A DNA stretch of 41,720 nt from Myxococcales bacterium (GTDB lineage: Bacteria; Myxococcota_A; Polyangia; Polyangiales; Polyangiaceae): assembly GCA_013297655.1 (NCBI GenBank), contig JAAFHV010000052.1, positions 1 to 41,720 of the forward strand, written 5' to 3'. Positions 15,838 through 24,482 of the stretch are shown here, piece by piece. Position 1 is the stretch's first letter. Every line of letters starts with the position of its first letter. Below the pieces are notes generated by a model, which did not search any database, was not told where the DNA came from, and saw only the letters and a program-made list of their open reading frames with translations. Made by a program: the position numbers and the translations under genes.

Positions 15838-17522
15838 TCGCCGTGTCGATCCGAAGTGGGCTTGTTTCGCGGTTGGACTCCGCGCGGTTTCGCCGCAATC
15901 GAGCTCGCCGGGTTCGTCGCTATGGGCTCGACGCCGGTATCTGCGGCTCGCGGCGCGGCGATGGTATCCGCCGGCAAGGGGACGAGCGCCCCGTTCGATT
16001 CACGGGCGGAGGGGAGCGACGGCGCGCTCTCGCTAGACTCCGCGTGGGGCGCAGCTGGCGTCGAAGCTACCCGCGGCGAGAAAGCGAGCTTGGCCAGCAC
16101 TGCCACCAAGCCCACCACGACCAAACCGACGAGCAGCGGCAGACGACTTCGGGGCCGAGGCGGCGTAAGTGCGGGGCTAGAAGCTGGGAAGGGAGTGGGC
16201 GGGGCTTCCACTATTACCGGTTCATCCCTTGACGCCGCCGGGGGCGGCATGCGCGCCGTCGCCGTGAATCCGACGAGCCGCTCCGTGGTTTCCACCGAAC
16301 GGAAGGGCGCCGGCGCCTCGTCGTCGTCTCCATCGTGTCCGGCCGAATAAGCGTCCCGCTCCGTGACATCGGAGTCGACGTAGTCGACTGGTGGGGCAGA
16401 AGCCTCGTGCTCGGGCGTCGCGTCGCCCATTCGCTTTTCGACCTCGTCGATGACGCGAGAGAGCTCCATCGACGAACCCGTCGGTGAGCGCATGATGCCG
16501 GGGTCGTAGCTCTCCACTCTTCGCGCGATCGCAGCGCGCGCCGCGAGGCTGGCCTCGGCCACGTGCGCGACCCACGCCCCGACCTCTTTCGGTTTGGGAA
16601 GGACAGCCGCAGCTTCGATCGCGTTCGCCATTTCGTCGGCGGTGTCGAATCGTTGGTCGCGGTCCCGCTCGAGCGCTTTCATCACGATGGCGTCGAAGGC
16701 GTCGGATTCCGATCCGGCGAGGCTTGGCGCCTCGATAGGCAAGTTGAGGACGTTGGCTATCGTGGCAATCGGTGACGATGAGAGAAAGAGCGGTTTTCCG
16801 GTGAGCAACTCCCACAGAACGATTCCGGTGGCAAAGATGTCGTTGCGGCGGTCGACTCCCGTTTGCTGAAGTTGCTCCGGCGACATGTAGGCGATCTTGC
16901 CCTTGAGCTCTCCCGTCTCCGTTCCCTGGAGTCGCGAGCGGGCACGTGCGACTCCGAAGTCGAGAATCCGCGCGACGCCGTCGATTCCCACCAGTACGTT
17001 CTGCGGCGAAATATCTCGATGGACGATTTCGAGCGCGACACCGGACGAGTCGACCGCTTCGTGTGCAGCGTGGAGTCCCTGAAGGAGCTGCGCGACCACG
17101 TAAGCGGCTATGGCTTGGGGGAGCCTTTCACCGCGCGAGGCGAGGAGGTCCACGAGACGCTCCAGCGACTCCCCCGCTACGTACTCCATAACTACGGCGA
17201 GCGTGTCGTCTCCCTCCACGATTTCGAGCGTCGGCACCACGTTGGGGTGCCGGACGAGGGCGACGAGGCGAGCCTCGTCGAGGAGCATCGCGACGAACTT
17301 CGGGTCTCGCGCTACGTGGTCGTGGAGCTTCTTGATGGCCACGAGCCGCGAGAATCCCGCGCGCCCGGCGAGGCGGCCGAAATGAACCGAGGCCATGCCG
17401 CCTGACGCGATGCGATCGTACAGACGATAGCGACCGAGGGTCGTCCCTTCCGTTCGTCTTGGCGTACGAGCGTCGGCGTCCATCTCGAGGTCTACGGTAC
17501 CCGAGAGTACGTTCTGTCGCAC
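15834..17522 (-). CDS. Membrane-anchored serine/threonine protein kinase
   Basis: 562 residues with a complete Hanks-type kinase domain at about 32-305. It has the Gly-rich loop IASGGMASVHFG, the ATP-binding Lys in VAIKK (K64), the catalytic loop HRDISPQN (D170), DFG at 188-190 and the activation segment GKIAYMSPEQ. A Ser/Pro/Asp-rich region links it to one transmembrane helix (about 461-481, LPLLVGLVVVGLVAVLAKLA). An external tail of about 80 residues rich in Ala/Pro/Ser follows. The GTG at 17522 is preferred over the ATG at 17483 because GAGGAAG lies just upstream. It heads the three-gene operon, so the TPR-PEGA protein and the Gly-rich lipoprotein are likely partners or outputs. Confidence 0.92.
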   Translation of the reverse strand: MRQNVLSGTVDLEMDADARTPRRTEGTTLGRYRLYDRIASGGMASVHFGRLAGRAGFSRLVAIKKLHDHVARDPKFVAMLLDEARLVALVRHPNVVPTLEIVEGDDTLAVVMEYVAGESLERLVDLLASRGERLPQAIAAYVVAQLLQGLHAAHEAVDSSGVALEIVHRDISPQNVLVGIDGVARILDFGVARARSRLQGTETGELKGKIAYMSPEQLQQTGVDRRNDIFATGIVLWELLTGKPLFLSSSPIATIANVLNLPIEAPSLAGSESDAFDAIVMKALERDRDQRFDTADEMANAIEAAAVLPKPKEVGAWVAHVAEASLAARAAIARRVESYDPGIMRSPTGSSMELSRVIDEVEKRMGDATPEHEASAPPVDYVDSDVTERDAYSAGHDGDDDEAPAPFRSVETTERLVGFTATARMPPPAASRDEPVIVEAPPTPFPASSPALTPPRPRSRLPLLVGLVVVGLVAVLAKLAFSPRVASTPAAPHAESSESAPSLPSARESNGALVPLPADTIAAPRAADTGVEPIATNPASSIAAKPRGVQPRNKPTSDRHGE

Positions 17523-17625
17523 GGGTCTTCCTCACGACTGCCGCGCGGGACCGCCCCTCCAGCGAGCGCTCCGAGAGCGCGCGGGGCCTTGCGTGCTCGC
17601 GGGTCGGGAGGTAGCGTTTCTTGCG

Positions 17626-18780
17626 ATGAAACGAGCCTTCGCAGTCGGCCTCGGCCTCATCGCGGGCTGTTCGTTGTTGAACCCTCTCGACGGGTTTGCC
17701 GGCGGGACCGACGATGCGGGAAGCTTCGAGCCCGACGACGCGAGCAACGTGGTCGCGCCCGACGGCGCACCAGACACGGGCGAGCCGTGCAAAAGCGCCC
17801 GCCCTCCGGCGAGGCCCGCGCCGACCGTCGGCTCCGACGGTGGCAGCACCACGATCGTTTTGGCCGTCTCGTCGTTCGAGTTCGGGGATCCGACGGACCC
17901 CCTCAATCCGAATAGCCGCGGATACGATTTGGACCGCCTCTGCACGTGCCCGCCCTCATGTGCGGAAAACAAGACTTGCATTGTCTCCGAGGGGCGGTCC
18001 GCGCGGAGGGCGTGCGTCCCGGACGGCAAGACGAGTTGTGACTACCCGAATGGTGTAGATAACTCGGGAGGGCAATTCTGGTTGTCCATCTCGCGCGCGC
18101 TTGGACCTCAACTGAGTATCGCTTCGCGGCTGAAGACAGGAGAGGATGGTCTCATTATCCGGATTCGAAACTACAACGACATGCCAGACGACGATGCCGT
18201 CGAGGTCGGGATTTTCGACACCTTCGGGGTCGAAGGAGCGCAGCCGGACGCAGGACCTCTGCCGCCCCTCAAACAAGACGGTTCCGACCGCTGGACGATC
18301 GACCCCGCGAGCATGATCGGTCGCGGTCGCCTCGATACTTTTGCCTACGTACGGGGAGGGCAATTGGTCGCGACCATCGCCACTACATTCCGTATCGGGC
18401 AATTGGTCTTTCCGGTGTCCGACGGCATCTTGACGGGTAGGCTCGTCAAGGGCGCTGGCGGATATGTCCTGGAGGACGGAGTCTTGTCGGCACGCCTCTT
18501 TGCAGACGAGCTTCTGAAGTCCCTCGAGGTCATTCCGAGCCCCAATGGCAATTTCCTTTGTGGAGCGCGCGAACCTACGTTCCTGAGTCTCAAGGATAGC
18601 ATATGTTCGGCGCGTGACCTCCCCACGGACCCCTCCCTCGACGGCCTCGAGACTCCGTGCACAGGCGTGAGTCTGGCCGTGGCGTTCAGGGCGAACGCCG
18701 CGACGATCGGGCGCAACGTCGCCGCGGGCGACGGCGTCCACCCGTGTGGAGCCGACTGGAAACCGAGCTGTCTGGACTGA
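17626..18780 (+). CDS. Secreted Cys-containing lipoprotein
   Basis: 384 residues. The short signal ending GLIAGCSLLNP (Cys15) is a clear lipobox. It is followed by an Asp/Gly/Ala-rich linker typical of myxobacterial surface lipoproteins. A Cys cluster (LCTCPPSCAENKTC, RRACVPDGKTSCDYP) suggests disulfide bonds. The rest is beta-rich (FWLSISRALGPQLSIASRL, LVATIATTFRIGQLVFPVSD) and may be a concanavalin-like sandwich. It is divergent from the kinase gene with about 100 bp between them, so the two may share a regulatory region. The ATG at 17626 starts the signal peptide. No enzyme motif seen. Confidence 0.8.
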   Translation: MKRAFAVGLGLIAGCSLLNPLDGFAGGTDDAGSFEPDDASNVVAPDGAPDTGEPCKSARPPARPAPTVGSDGGSTTIVLAVSSFEFGDPTDPLNPNSRGYDLDRLCTCPPSCAENKTCIVSEGRSARRACVPDGKTSCDYPNGVDNSGGQFWLSISRALGPQLSIASRLKTGEDGLIIRIRNYNDMPDDDAVEVGIFDTFGVEGAQPDAGPLPPLKQDGSDRWTIDPASMIGRGRLDTFAYVRGGQLVATIATTFRIGQLVFPVSDGILTGRLVKGAGGYVLEDGVLSARLFADELLKSLEVIPSPNGNFLCGAREPTFLSLKDSICSARDLPTDPSLDGLETPCTGVSLAVAFRANAATIGRNVAAGDGVHPCGADWKPSCLD

Positions 18781-18936
18781 GTCGAGCCGTGGCAGGCTAA
18801 ATTCAACGTGTGGCCTTCGCCGGTTCCCCCGCACGATTGGCGTTGTGCGCGTGCCCGCGCTGGTCGAGGCGCGAAACGAGCCCTCCGCGGCGAGCTACCG
18901 CTGGTCGCCTCGGGGTTCCAGCACTAAGGACGGACC

Positions 18937-21465
18937 GTGCTCCCCGCTTGGCTATTGGATGTATCGTTCCTCCCCGACGACGTACGCGTCCGCACACGAG
19001 TCATCGCCGACGGCGCCCCCCAAAAGCGCCCGTACGTCCTCTACTGGATGCGCGTCGCGGTACGCGACCACGAGAACCCCGCCCTCGACGCCGCGGTCGC
19101 CGCCGCCAACGCGCTCGACGCGACGGTGCTCGTGTACCACGCCGTCTCGGAGCGATATCCGTACGCGTCCGACCGGCATCACACGTTCATCCTCGAGGGC
19201 GCGCGTGACGTCGCGCGGGGCCTGCGGCAGCGCGGGATCGCCTACGCGCTCCACGTCGAACGCCGCGCCACGGACGCGCGCGGGCCAACGCTGCGCGTGC
19301 TCGCCGAAGAGGCCGCCTTGGTGGTCACGGAAGACGCCCCCGTGCCGCCGCTCGCCGAGTGGACGCGGCGGCTCGCCGAGCACCTCGCCGCCAAAGGCGT
19401 GCCGTTTATCGCAGTCGATGCGTCGTGCATCGTCCCGATGCCGCTCGTCGGCAAGCGCTACGACCGCGCGTTCGCCTTCCGGAAGGACTCGCGTCGAATC
19501 GCCGCCGCGTCGCTCGCGCGTCCGTGGCACGACATCGAGCCCGCGCGCCCGGCGTGGTCGCCAAAGCTTCCGTTCGAGCCGATCGCGGCGGAGGAGCTCG
19601 ACGATCGCCGCATCGCGCGCCTCGTGGCCGAGTGCGACATCGACCACGGCGTCGGGCCCGTGCGCGAGCTTCGCGGCGGCTCGACGGCGGGGTACGCACG
19701 GTGGGAAGCGTTCCGCGGCGCCGGCCTCGCGAAGTACGCTGCGCGACGCAACGACGCGTCGATCGACGGGACGAGCCGCCTGTCTCCGTGGCTCCACTTC
19801 GGGCATGTGTCCGCGCTCCGCATCGCGCGCGAGGCGGCACGAGCGACAGGCGCCGGCGCCGATAAGTTCTTGGATGAGCTCTTGATTTGGCGCGAGGTCG
19901 CTTGGCACTTTGCGTCGCACACACCCGACCTCGAGTCGCTCGAGGCGCTTCCGGAGTGGGCACGCGCGACCCTCGAAGCTCACTCTGCCGACGCACGCGA
20001 CGTGCTCTCCCTCGAGCGCCTCGAGCGCGGTCGCACGGGTGACACGCTTTGGGATCTCGCGCAGCGCTCCCTCTTGGCGCACGGCGAGCTTCACAACAAC
20101 CTGCGCATGACGTGGGGCAAGGCCGTACCCGGCTGGACCGCCACCCCCGAGGACGCGCGCCGCACGCTCGTCGCGCTCAACCACCGCTACGCGCTCGACG
20201 GCCGCGATCCCTCCTCGTACGGCGGGCTCTACTGGTGTCTCGGGCTCTTCGACCGCCCGTTCGCGCCCGAGCAGCCGGTGCTCGGAGCGATCCGCCCGCG
20301 TCCAACGTCGGTCCACGCGGGCCGCCTCGATCAAGAGGCCTACGCCGCGCGGGCGCGACGGCCCACACGCAGCATCGGCCGCGTCGCGGTCATCGGCGCG
20401 GGAGTCGCCGGGCTCACCTGCGCGCGCACGCTCCTCGACCACAACGTCGACGTCGTCGTCTTCGACAAGGGAAAATCGCCGGGCGGCAGGCTCGCGAGCC
20501 GTCGCACCGAAGACCTCGCGATCGACCTCGGCGCGCAGTACTTCACCGTGAAGGAGCGTCGGTTCGAGCGCATCGTCGCGTCGTGGCGCGAGGACGGCGT
20601 CGTCGCGCCGTGGGCCGGCCGCATCCGCGCGGTCGATGGCCGCGGTGGACCGATGGTCGACACGGAGCCGGTCGAGCGCTTCGTCGCCACGCCGAGCATG
20701 AACGCGCTCGGCCGCCACCTCGCGCGCGACTTGGACGTCAAGGTCGGCCATCGTGTCGATCGCGTCGAGCGACGCGGCTCCACGTTCGTCCTTCGTCGCA
20801 CCGTCGCTCCCGCCGGGATTACCCTCGGTGTGCCCGATGTGTCAGCGGACGAGCAGCTCCTCCGCGAGCTCGGCGCGTTCGACGTCATCGTGATGTGCCT
20901 CCCGCCGGAGCAGGCGAGCGTGCTCCTCGACGGCGTCGATGAGAGGCTCGCGGCGAAGCTGCGCGAGCTGCGCTTCGATCCGTGTGTCGCGTACGGGTTC
21001 GTCGCCGACGACACCACGGAAGCTCTACGCTCCGCGCCGGTCGACGGGCTCTTCGTAGGGCGCGACGGCGATCCGGAACGTGTCATCGCTTGGGTGGCCC
21101 GCAACTCGAGCAAGCCCGAGCGTCCAGAGGGGGATGCTTGGGTGGTGCACGCCGCTCCCGAGTGGTCGAGCGCCCACCTCCGTGACGCCCCCGAGGACAT
21201 CGAGCGTGCGCTCCTCCACGAGCTCGCGCGCGTGCTCGGAGCCGGCCCCGTCCGAGCAAGAGCGAGCACGCTGCAGCGGTGGAGATACGCGCGCGCACCG
21301 TCGCCGCTCGACCGAGTGCTCTTCGACGATGAAGCGCGCATCGGCGTCGGCGGCGATTGGGCGGCAGGTGGGCGCGTCGAGGGCGCGTTCCTCTCGGGGA
21401 TCGCGCTCGCGGGGCGCGTGCTCGGCTTGCCCAATGTAGGTGTTTCTGCCACTCCGGCGTCTTGA
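18937..21465 (+). CDS. Class II photolyase-like domain fused to renalase-like flavoprotein
   Basis: 842 residues in one uninterrupted frame. Residues about 30-465 match class II DNA photolyases: YVLYWMRVAVRDHENPALDA, SPWLHFGHVSALRIA, LDELLIWREVAWHF, AHGELHNNLRMTWGKAV and SSYGGLYWCLGLFDRP. Residues about 481-840 form a second flavoprotein. It has VAVIGAGVAGL (Rossmann GxGxxG), FDKGKSPGGRLASRR, IDLGAQYFTVKE and a closing FAD-binding IGVGGDWAAGGRVEGAFLSG, as in renalase-like amine oxidases. The GTG start follows AAGGA by six bases. Photolyases use light and reduced FAD to split pyrimidine dimers. The attached oxidoreductase might keep the flavin reduced or act on another substrate; that is inference. 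Confidence 0.88.
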   Translation: MLPAWLLDVSFLPDDVRVRTRVIADGAPQKRPYVLYWMRVAVRDHENPALDAAVAAANALDATVLVYHAVSERYPYASDRHHTFILEGARDVARGLRQRGIAYALHVERRATDARGPTLRVLAEEAALVVTEDAPVPPLAEWTRRLAEHLAAKGVPFIAVDASCIVPMPLVGKRYDRAFAFRKDSRRIAAASLARPWHDIEPARPAWSPKLPFEPIAAEELDDRRIARLVAECDIDHGVGPVRELRGGSTAGYARWEAFRGAGLAKYAARRNDASIDGTSRLSPWLHFGHVSALRIAREAARATGAGADKFLDELLIWREVAWHFASHTPDLESLEALPEWARATLEAHSADARDVLSLERLERGRTGDTLWDLAQRSLLAHGELHNNLRMTWGKAVPGWTATPEDARRTLVALNHRYALDGRDPSSYGGLYWCLGLFDRPFAPEQPVLGAIRPRPTSVHAGRLDQEAYAARARRPTRSIGRVAVIGAGVAGLTCARTLLDHNVDVVVFDKGKSPGGRLASRRTEDLAIDLGAQYFTVKERRFERIVASWREDGVVAPWAGRIRAVDGRGGPMVDTEPVERFVATPSMNALGRHLARDLDVKVGHRVDRVERRGSTFVLRRTVAPAGITLGVPDVSADEQLLRELGAFDVIVMCLPPEQASVLLDGVDERLAAKLRELRFDPCVAYGFVADDTTEALRSAPVDGLFVGRDGDPERVIAWVARNSSKPERPEGDAWVVHAAPEWSSAHLRDAPEDIERALLHELARVLGAGPVRARASTLQRWRYARAPSPLDRVLFDDEARIGVGGDWAAGGRVEGAFLSGIALAGRVLGLPNVGVSATPAS

Positions 21466-21503
21466 AGCTCTCCCGCGACGCGAAGCACCCATCGCGCGAG
21501 CGG

Positions 21504-21660
21504 TCACGCGAGGTAGGCCCGCTTCCGCGCGACGGTCGACGCGAAGAGAAGGGCGCCGGCGATCGCGACCACGAGGGTGAGGACCACGAGCTGGCTCTGA
21601 ATCCCGGCGAACACGCCGTAGTAGAGATCGCCCAAGAAGGCTGCGAGGCGGCACGCTGTC
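21504..21660 (-). pseudogene. C-terminal membrane-helix fragment
   Basis: The minus strand encodes LYYGVFAGIQSQLVVLTLVV continuing into AIAGALLFASTVARKRAYLA, then stop. This is a convincing transmembrane helix with a basic cytoplasmic end. Upstream the frame turns Arg-rich and unconvincing, reaching only a GTG at 21782 beside the start of the methyltransferase gene. It may be the remnant of a membrane protein or a small single-helix protein starting at a TTG near 21635. Confidence 0.35.
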
Positions 21661-21787
21661 CCTCCGCGCTCCGAACGAGCCGTGGCAAGAGTCGGGACGC
21701 GTTCGGGACGGTCTTCGCGCTGGAAGGGCTCCCGGCCGCGCGCTGGGCGTTCGACAGGCACGCCCCGCGACGTGGTACCCACGAGGC

Positions 21788-23017
21788 TTGCTCCCCCGTC
21801 GGACCACGGACGATGCGCGCACGATCGCCGACGCGACCTTCGAACGCGCGTGCGCGTGCCTCGCTTCGGTGCGCGACATCGTGGAAGAGCGCGCCAACGG
21901 ACAGGCGCCTCCCAGGTGGTGCGAGGCGCGCGGATGGACCGAGTTCCTTCGCGCCCTTCGCGACGACGCGGTGACCGTGCTCGAACGCGATGGCCTCGGA
22001 GCGCACGTCGAGCTCATGGCCGATGCGCCCGCTTCTCTCGTGGCGGTGGCGCGCGAGGTCGGTCGCGCGACGACGCTGCCAAGAGCGACGGACGCGTCTG
22101 CGCACGGAGTCGCGAAGCGCCGCGCGTCGCCTCGAAAGCGCACCCAAGTGGCCTCGTTTGCGCGTCTCCTCGAGGGCCTCGCGCCGCACGCCTCGCGCGT
22201 GGTGGACCTCGGCTCGGGACACGGGCACCTCACGCGGCACCTCGCGCAGGAGCTAGGGCTCGTCGCCGAGGGGTGGGAGCGTGACGCCGCGCGCGCGCGT
22301 GTCGCGAGCTCGCTCGTGTCGGACGGCAACACGCGATTCGTCGTCGCCGAGGCACGCGACCTCCAGGGGGCGATCACGAGCGCCGATTTGGTCGTCGGTC
22401 TTCACGCGTGTGGCGAGCTCGCGGACGAAGCCGTCGAGGGCGCGGTCGCGGCACGAGCTTCGGTCGCGATCGTCGCGTGTTGCCCGCAAAAAAGAGCGGG
22501 TGGGCGCGCTCCCCTCTCGTCTACGAACGGAGCGCCGGCACGAGACCTCACGCTCCCTCATGCCGCCCTCGGCCTCGCCAACGTGCGCGACGGCGACACG
22601 CGCGTCGAGACGCACTGGGCAGACTGCGTCGACTCCCGAGTTCGCCGTATCGCCCTTAGGAGAGCGCTCTTGGCCGCAGGACACCCCGTCGCGCCGGGCG
22701 AGGAGATGCGAGGGATCAACCGGCGACGTGCGTCGGGACCGCTGCTCGATCTCGTGACCCGCGCGTTCGTGATGCGCGGGCTCCCGGACCCGTCACCGGC
22801 GCTCGTCTTCGAGAGCGAACGGGAGGCCCGAGAGGAGCACCAGCTCGCGCGCCGCTGGGAGCTCCCGCGCACGATGCTCGCGCGTCTCGTCGAGGTATGG
22901 ATCGCGTTGGATCGCGCCGCCTTCCTTCGCCAAAGTGGCTATCTCACCGACGTCAGGGAGCTCTTCGGCGCCGAAGTGAGCCCGCGCAACGTTGCGGTCG
23001 TGGGGCGACCAGCATAG
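21788..23017 (+). CDS. METTL25/RRNAD1-type SAM-dependent methyltransferase
   Basis: 409 residues. After an N-terminal helical region, the SAM-binding motif VVDLGSGHGHLTRHLA occurs at about 138-153. It is followed by VVGLHACGELADEAV (about 202-216) and VACCPQKR (about 229-236). The combination DLGSGHGH / GLHACG / CCP is the signature of the PF13679-type methyltransferases that include eukaryotic METTL25 and RRNAD1. The substrate of bacterial members is not established. The TTG at 21788 is the first start in the open frame but is poorly supported, and a start further in is possible. There is no signal peptide. Flanking genes give no hint of a pathway. Confidence 0.8.
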   Translation: MLPRRTTDDARTIADATFERACACLASVRDIVEERANGQAPPRWCEARGWTEFLRALRDDAVTVLERDGLGAHVELMADAPASLVAVAREVGRATTLPRATDASAHGVAKRRASPRKRTQVASFARLLEGLAPHASRVVDLGSGHGHLTRHLAQELGLVAEGWERDAARARVASSLVSDGNTRFVVAEARDLQGAITSADLVVGLHACGELADEAVEGAVAARASVAIVACCPQKRAGGRAPLSSTNGAPARDLTLPHAALGLANVRDGDTRVETHWADCVDSRVRRIALRRALLAAGHPVAPGEEMRGINRRRASGPLLDLVTRAFVMRGLPDPSPALVFESEREAREEHQLARRWELPRTMLARLVEVWIALDRAAFLRQSGYLTDVRELFGAEVSPRNVAVVGRPA

Positions 23018-23168
23018 TCAGGCCGTCCGAGATCCGCGGCGTGGGCGCGTCGCTCCTCGGCAGTCGTCCGCGCGATCCGGGCGCAGGTGCTCTCGCCGTC
23101 CGTGGTCGTCGGCCGATGCTCTGTCCTGGGTCATTTTCGGACGAGGCGCCAATCGGCGAGATCGTCGA

Positions 23169-23545
23169 TTACAGGAGCTTGGTCAGCTCTTCGAGCGACT
23201 CCCGATCGAGCCCGTGCCGCGTCGCGAGCTCGGCCCGCCACGCGGGTGCACGAAGGCGTACCGTCGCGTCGGCCAAGCGCGAAGCCCGCTGCATCGCGAA
23301 CGCGACGATCGGAGCGACGACGAGCGCCGTCGCATAGGGAAAATGCGCATCAAGAGCGCAAACTGAGCTTCACGCACCGCGAGCGCGAGCAACACTCCGC
23401 CAAGCACGGAGAAGACGATCCCGGGGACCAGTACGCTCATGCGTAGTCGCTTCGCTCGCGCGACGAGCACGGCGATCGCTTCCGCCTCGACGTCGGCCGG
23501 CTCGGACCGTTCGTCGGATTTACGATAAGCGTCCACGGTCGACAA
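23169..23545 (-). pseudogene. Small two-helix membrane protein, one frameshift
   Basis: One frame reads from a TTG at 23545 or a GTG at 23536: STVDAYRKSDERSEPADVEA. It continues through the helix MSVLVPGIVFSVLGGVLLAL to LLMRIFP near 23330. The next frame continues at once with YATALVVAPIVAFAMQRASR, LADATVRLRAPAW and LDRESLEELTKLL, then TAA at 23169. The join is at TTTTCCCTATG. One more C would restore a single frame of about 125 residues, so a homopolymer error is likely. Two transmembrane helices and a soluble helical tail; function unknown. Confidence 0.6.
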
Positions 23546-23699
23546 CGTAACACGGCCAAGCGTCCCGTCCGGCGATGGCGCGAGCGCGGGGGGCCGATGG
23601 CTCCGCAGGAAGCCGCCGGGGCACCTTTGCATTACCGAGTACGCCATTCCGCGCGATCTCGCCGAGGAGGTGACGGCGCCCGCGTGGTAGGAACGCGCG

Positions 23700-24224
23700 A
23701 TGGACCTCGCGAACGCGCAAACGGCAACGTTCACCCCTACCGAAACGCACACGCGCCTCGCCCGCCTCGCCGGCCGCTGGCGAGGCACCGCGAAGACCTA
23801 CGCCGATCCGAGCCAACCCGACGCCGCCGAGGTCGCGCCATGGGAGGGCACGATCGCGACGCTGCTCGGCGGCCGCTTCGTGCGCTTCATTTACGCCTCG
23901 CACGCGATGGGCCAACCGCTCGCCGGTGAGCTGACCATCGCCTACGAGAAGGGCGACCGGCTGTTCCGCATGTCGTGGATCGATAGTCTCCACACGAGCC
24001 CCGCCATTCTCGTCTCGGAGAGCAAGGCAATCCCAGAGAGCGGCGCGTTGGAGAAGATCAGCGCCTTCGGGACCTACTTCGCCGGCGAGGGACAGCCGCG
24101 GTGGGGCTGGCGAACGGAGCTCGACGACCGCGACGGAGCGCTAAGGATTCGCATGTTCAACGTCGCGCCCGGCGGCGAGGAGAGCCTCGGGGTGGACATC
24201 GAGCTCACTCGCGAAGTGGACTGA
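23700..24224 (+). CDS. DUF1579-family protein
   Basis: A 174-residue cytosolic protein. The pattern RLARLAGRWRGTAKTYADPS, GTIATLLGGRFVRFIY, GELTIAYEKGDRLFRMSWID, GTYFAGEGQPRWGWRTEL and FNVAPGGEES follows the DUF1579 family throughout its length. The family is thought to form a lipocalin-like barrel; its biochemical role is unknown. The ATG at 23700 gives a normal family length. It is a single gene with no obvious operon partner. Confidence 0.85.
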   Translation: MDLANAQTATFTPTETHTRLARLAGRWRGTAKTYADPSQPDAAEVAPWEGTIATLLGGRFVRFIYASHAMGQPLAGELTIAYEKGDRLFRMSWIDSLHTSPAILVSESKAIPESGALEKISAFGTYFAGEGQPRWGWRTELDDRDGALRIRMFNVAPGGEESLGVDIELTREVD

Positions 24225-24380
24225 TCCGTGGCGACGGAGCGGCGACCCCACCTCCGGTGCCGCGGTAGACGTCGAACGACGCGTCCTCCGTCCCGAGCAG
24301 CGTGGTGAGCAACCGCGGCTCCGCACGAGCCACGACGGCGACTCGAGTACCCACGAACGCGAGCATCCCGCGGCGCCGAC
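24205..24380 (-). pseudogene. Short protein-like fragment, unassigned
   Basis: On the minus strand the segment MLAFVGTRVAVVARAEPRLL, then TEDASFDVYRGTGGGVAAPS, has normal protein composition and ends at 24205. The frame upstream is Arg/Pro-rich and the segment overlaps the end of the DUF1579 gene. It may be a small gene of about 55 codons or the tail of a decayed one. Confidence 0.25.
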
Positions 24381-24482
24381 GTCCCTGTTGCACCCCGGCC
24401 TCCACCGCCGTCACCCCTCGCGCCGAAAAAAAACACGCAGGGGGTCGACGGAATCGGGCGGATCGCGACAAATGCGCGCAGG

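Noticed and set aside
18952-20751. Long open frame opposite the photolyase gene
   Set aside because: Arg/Asp/Val-rich composition without motifs; it is an antisense shadow of a high-GC gene whose own frame has clear domains.
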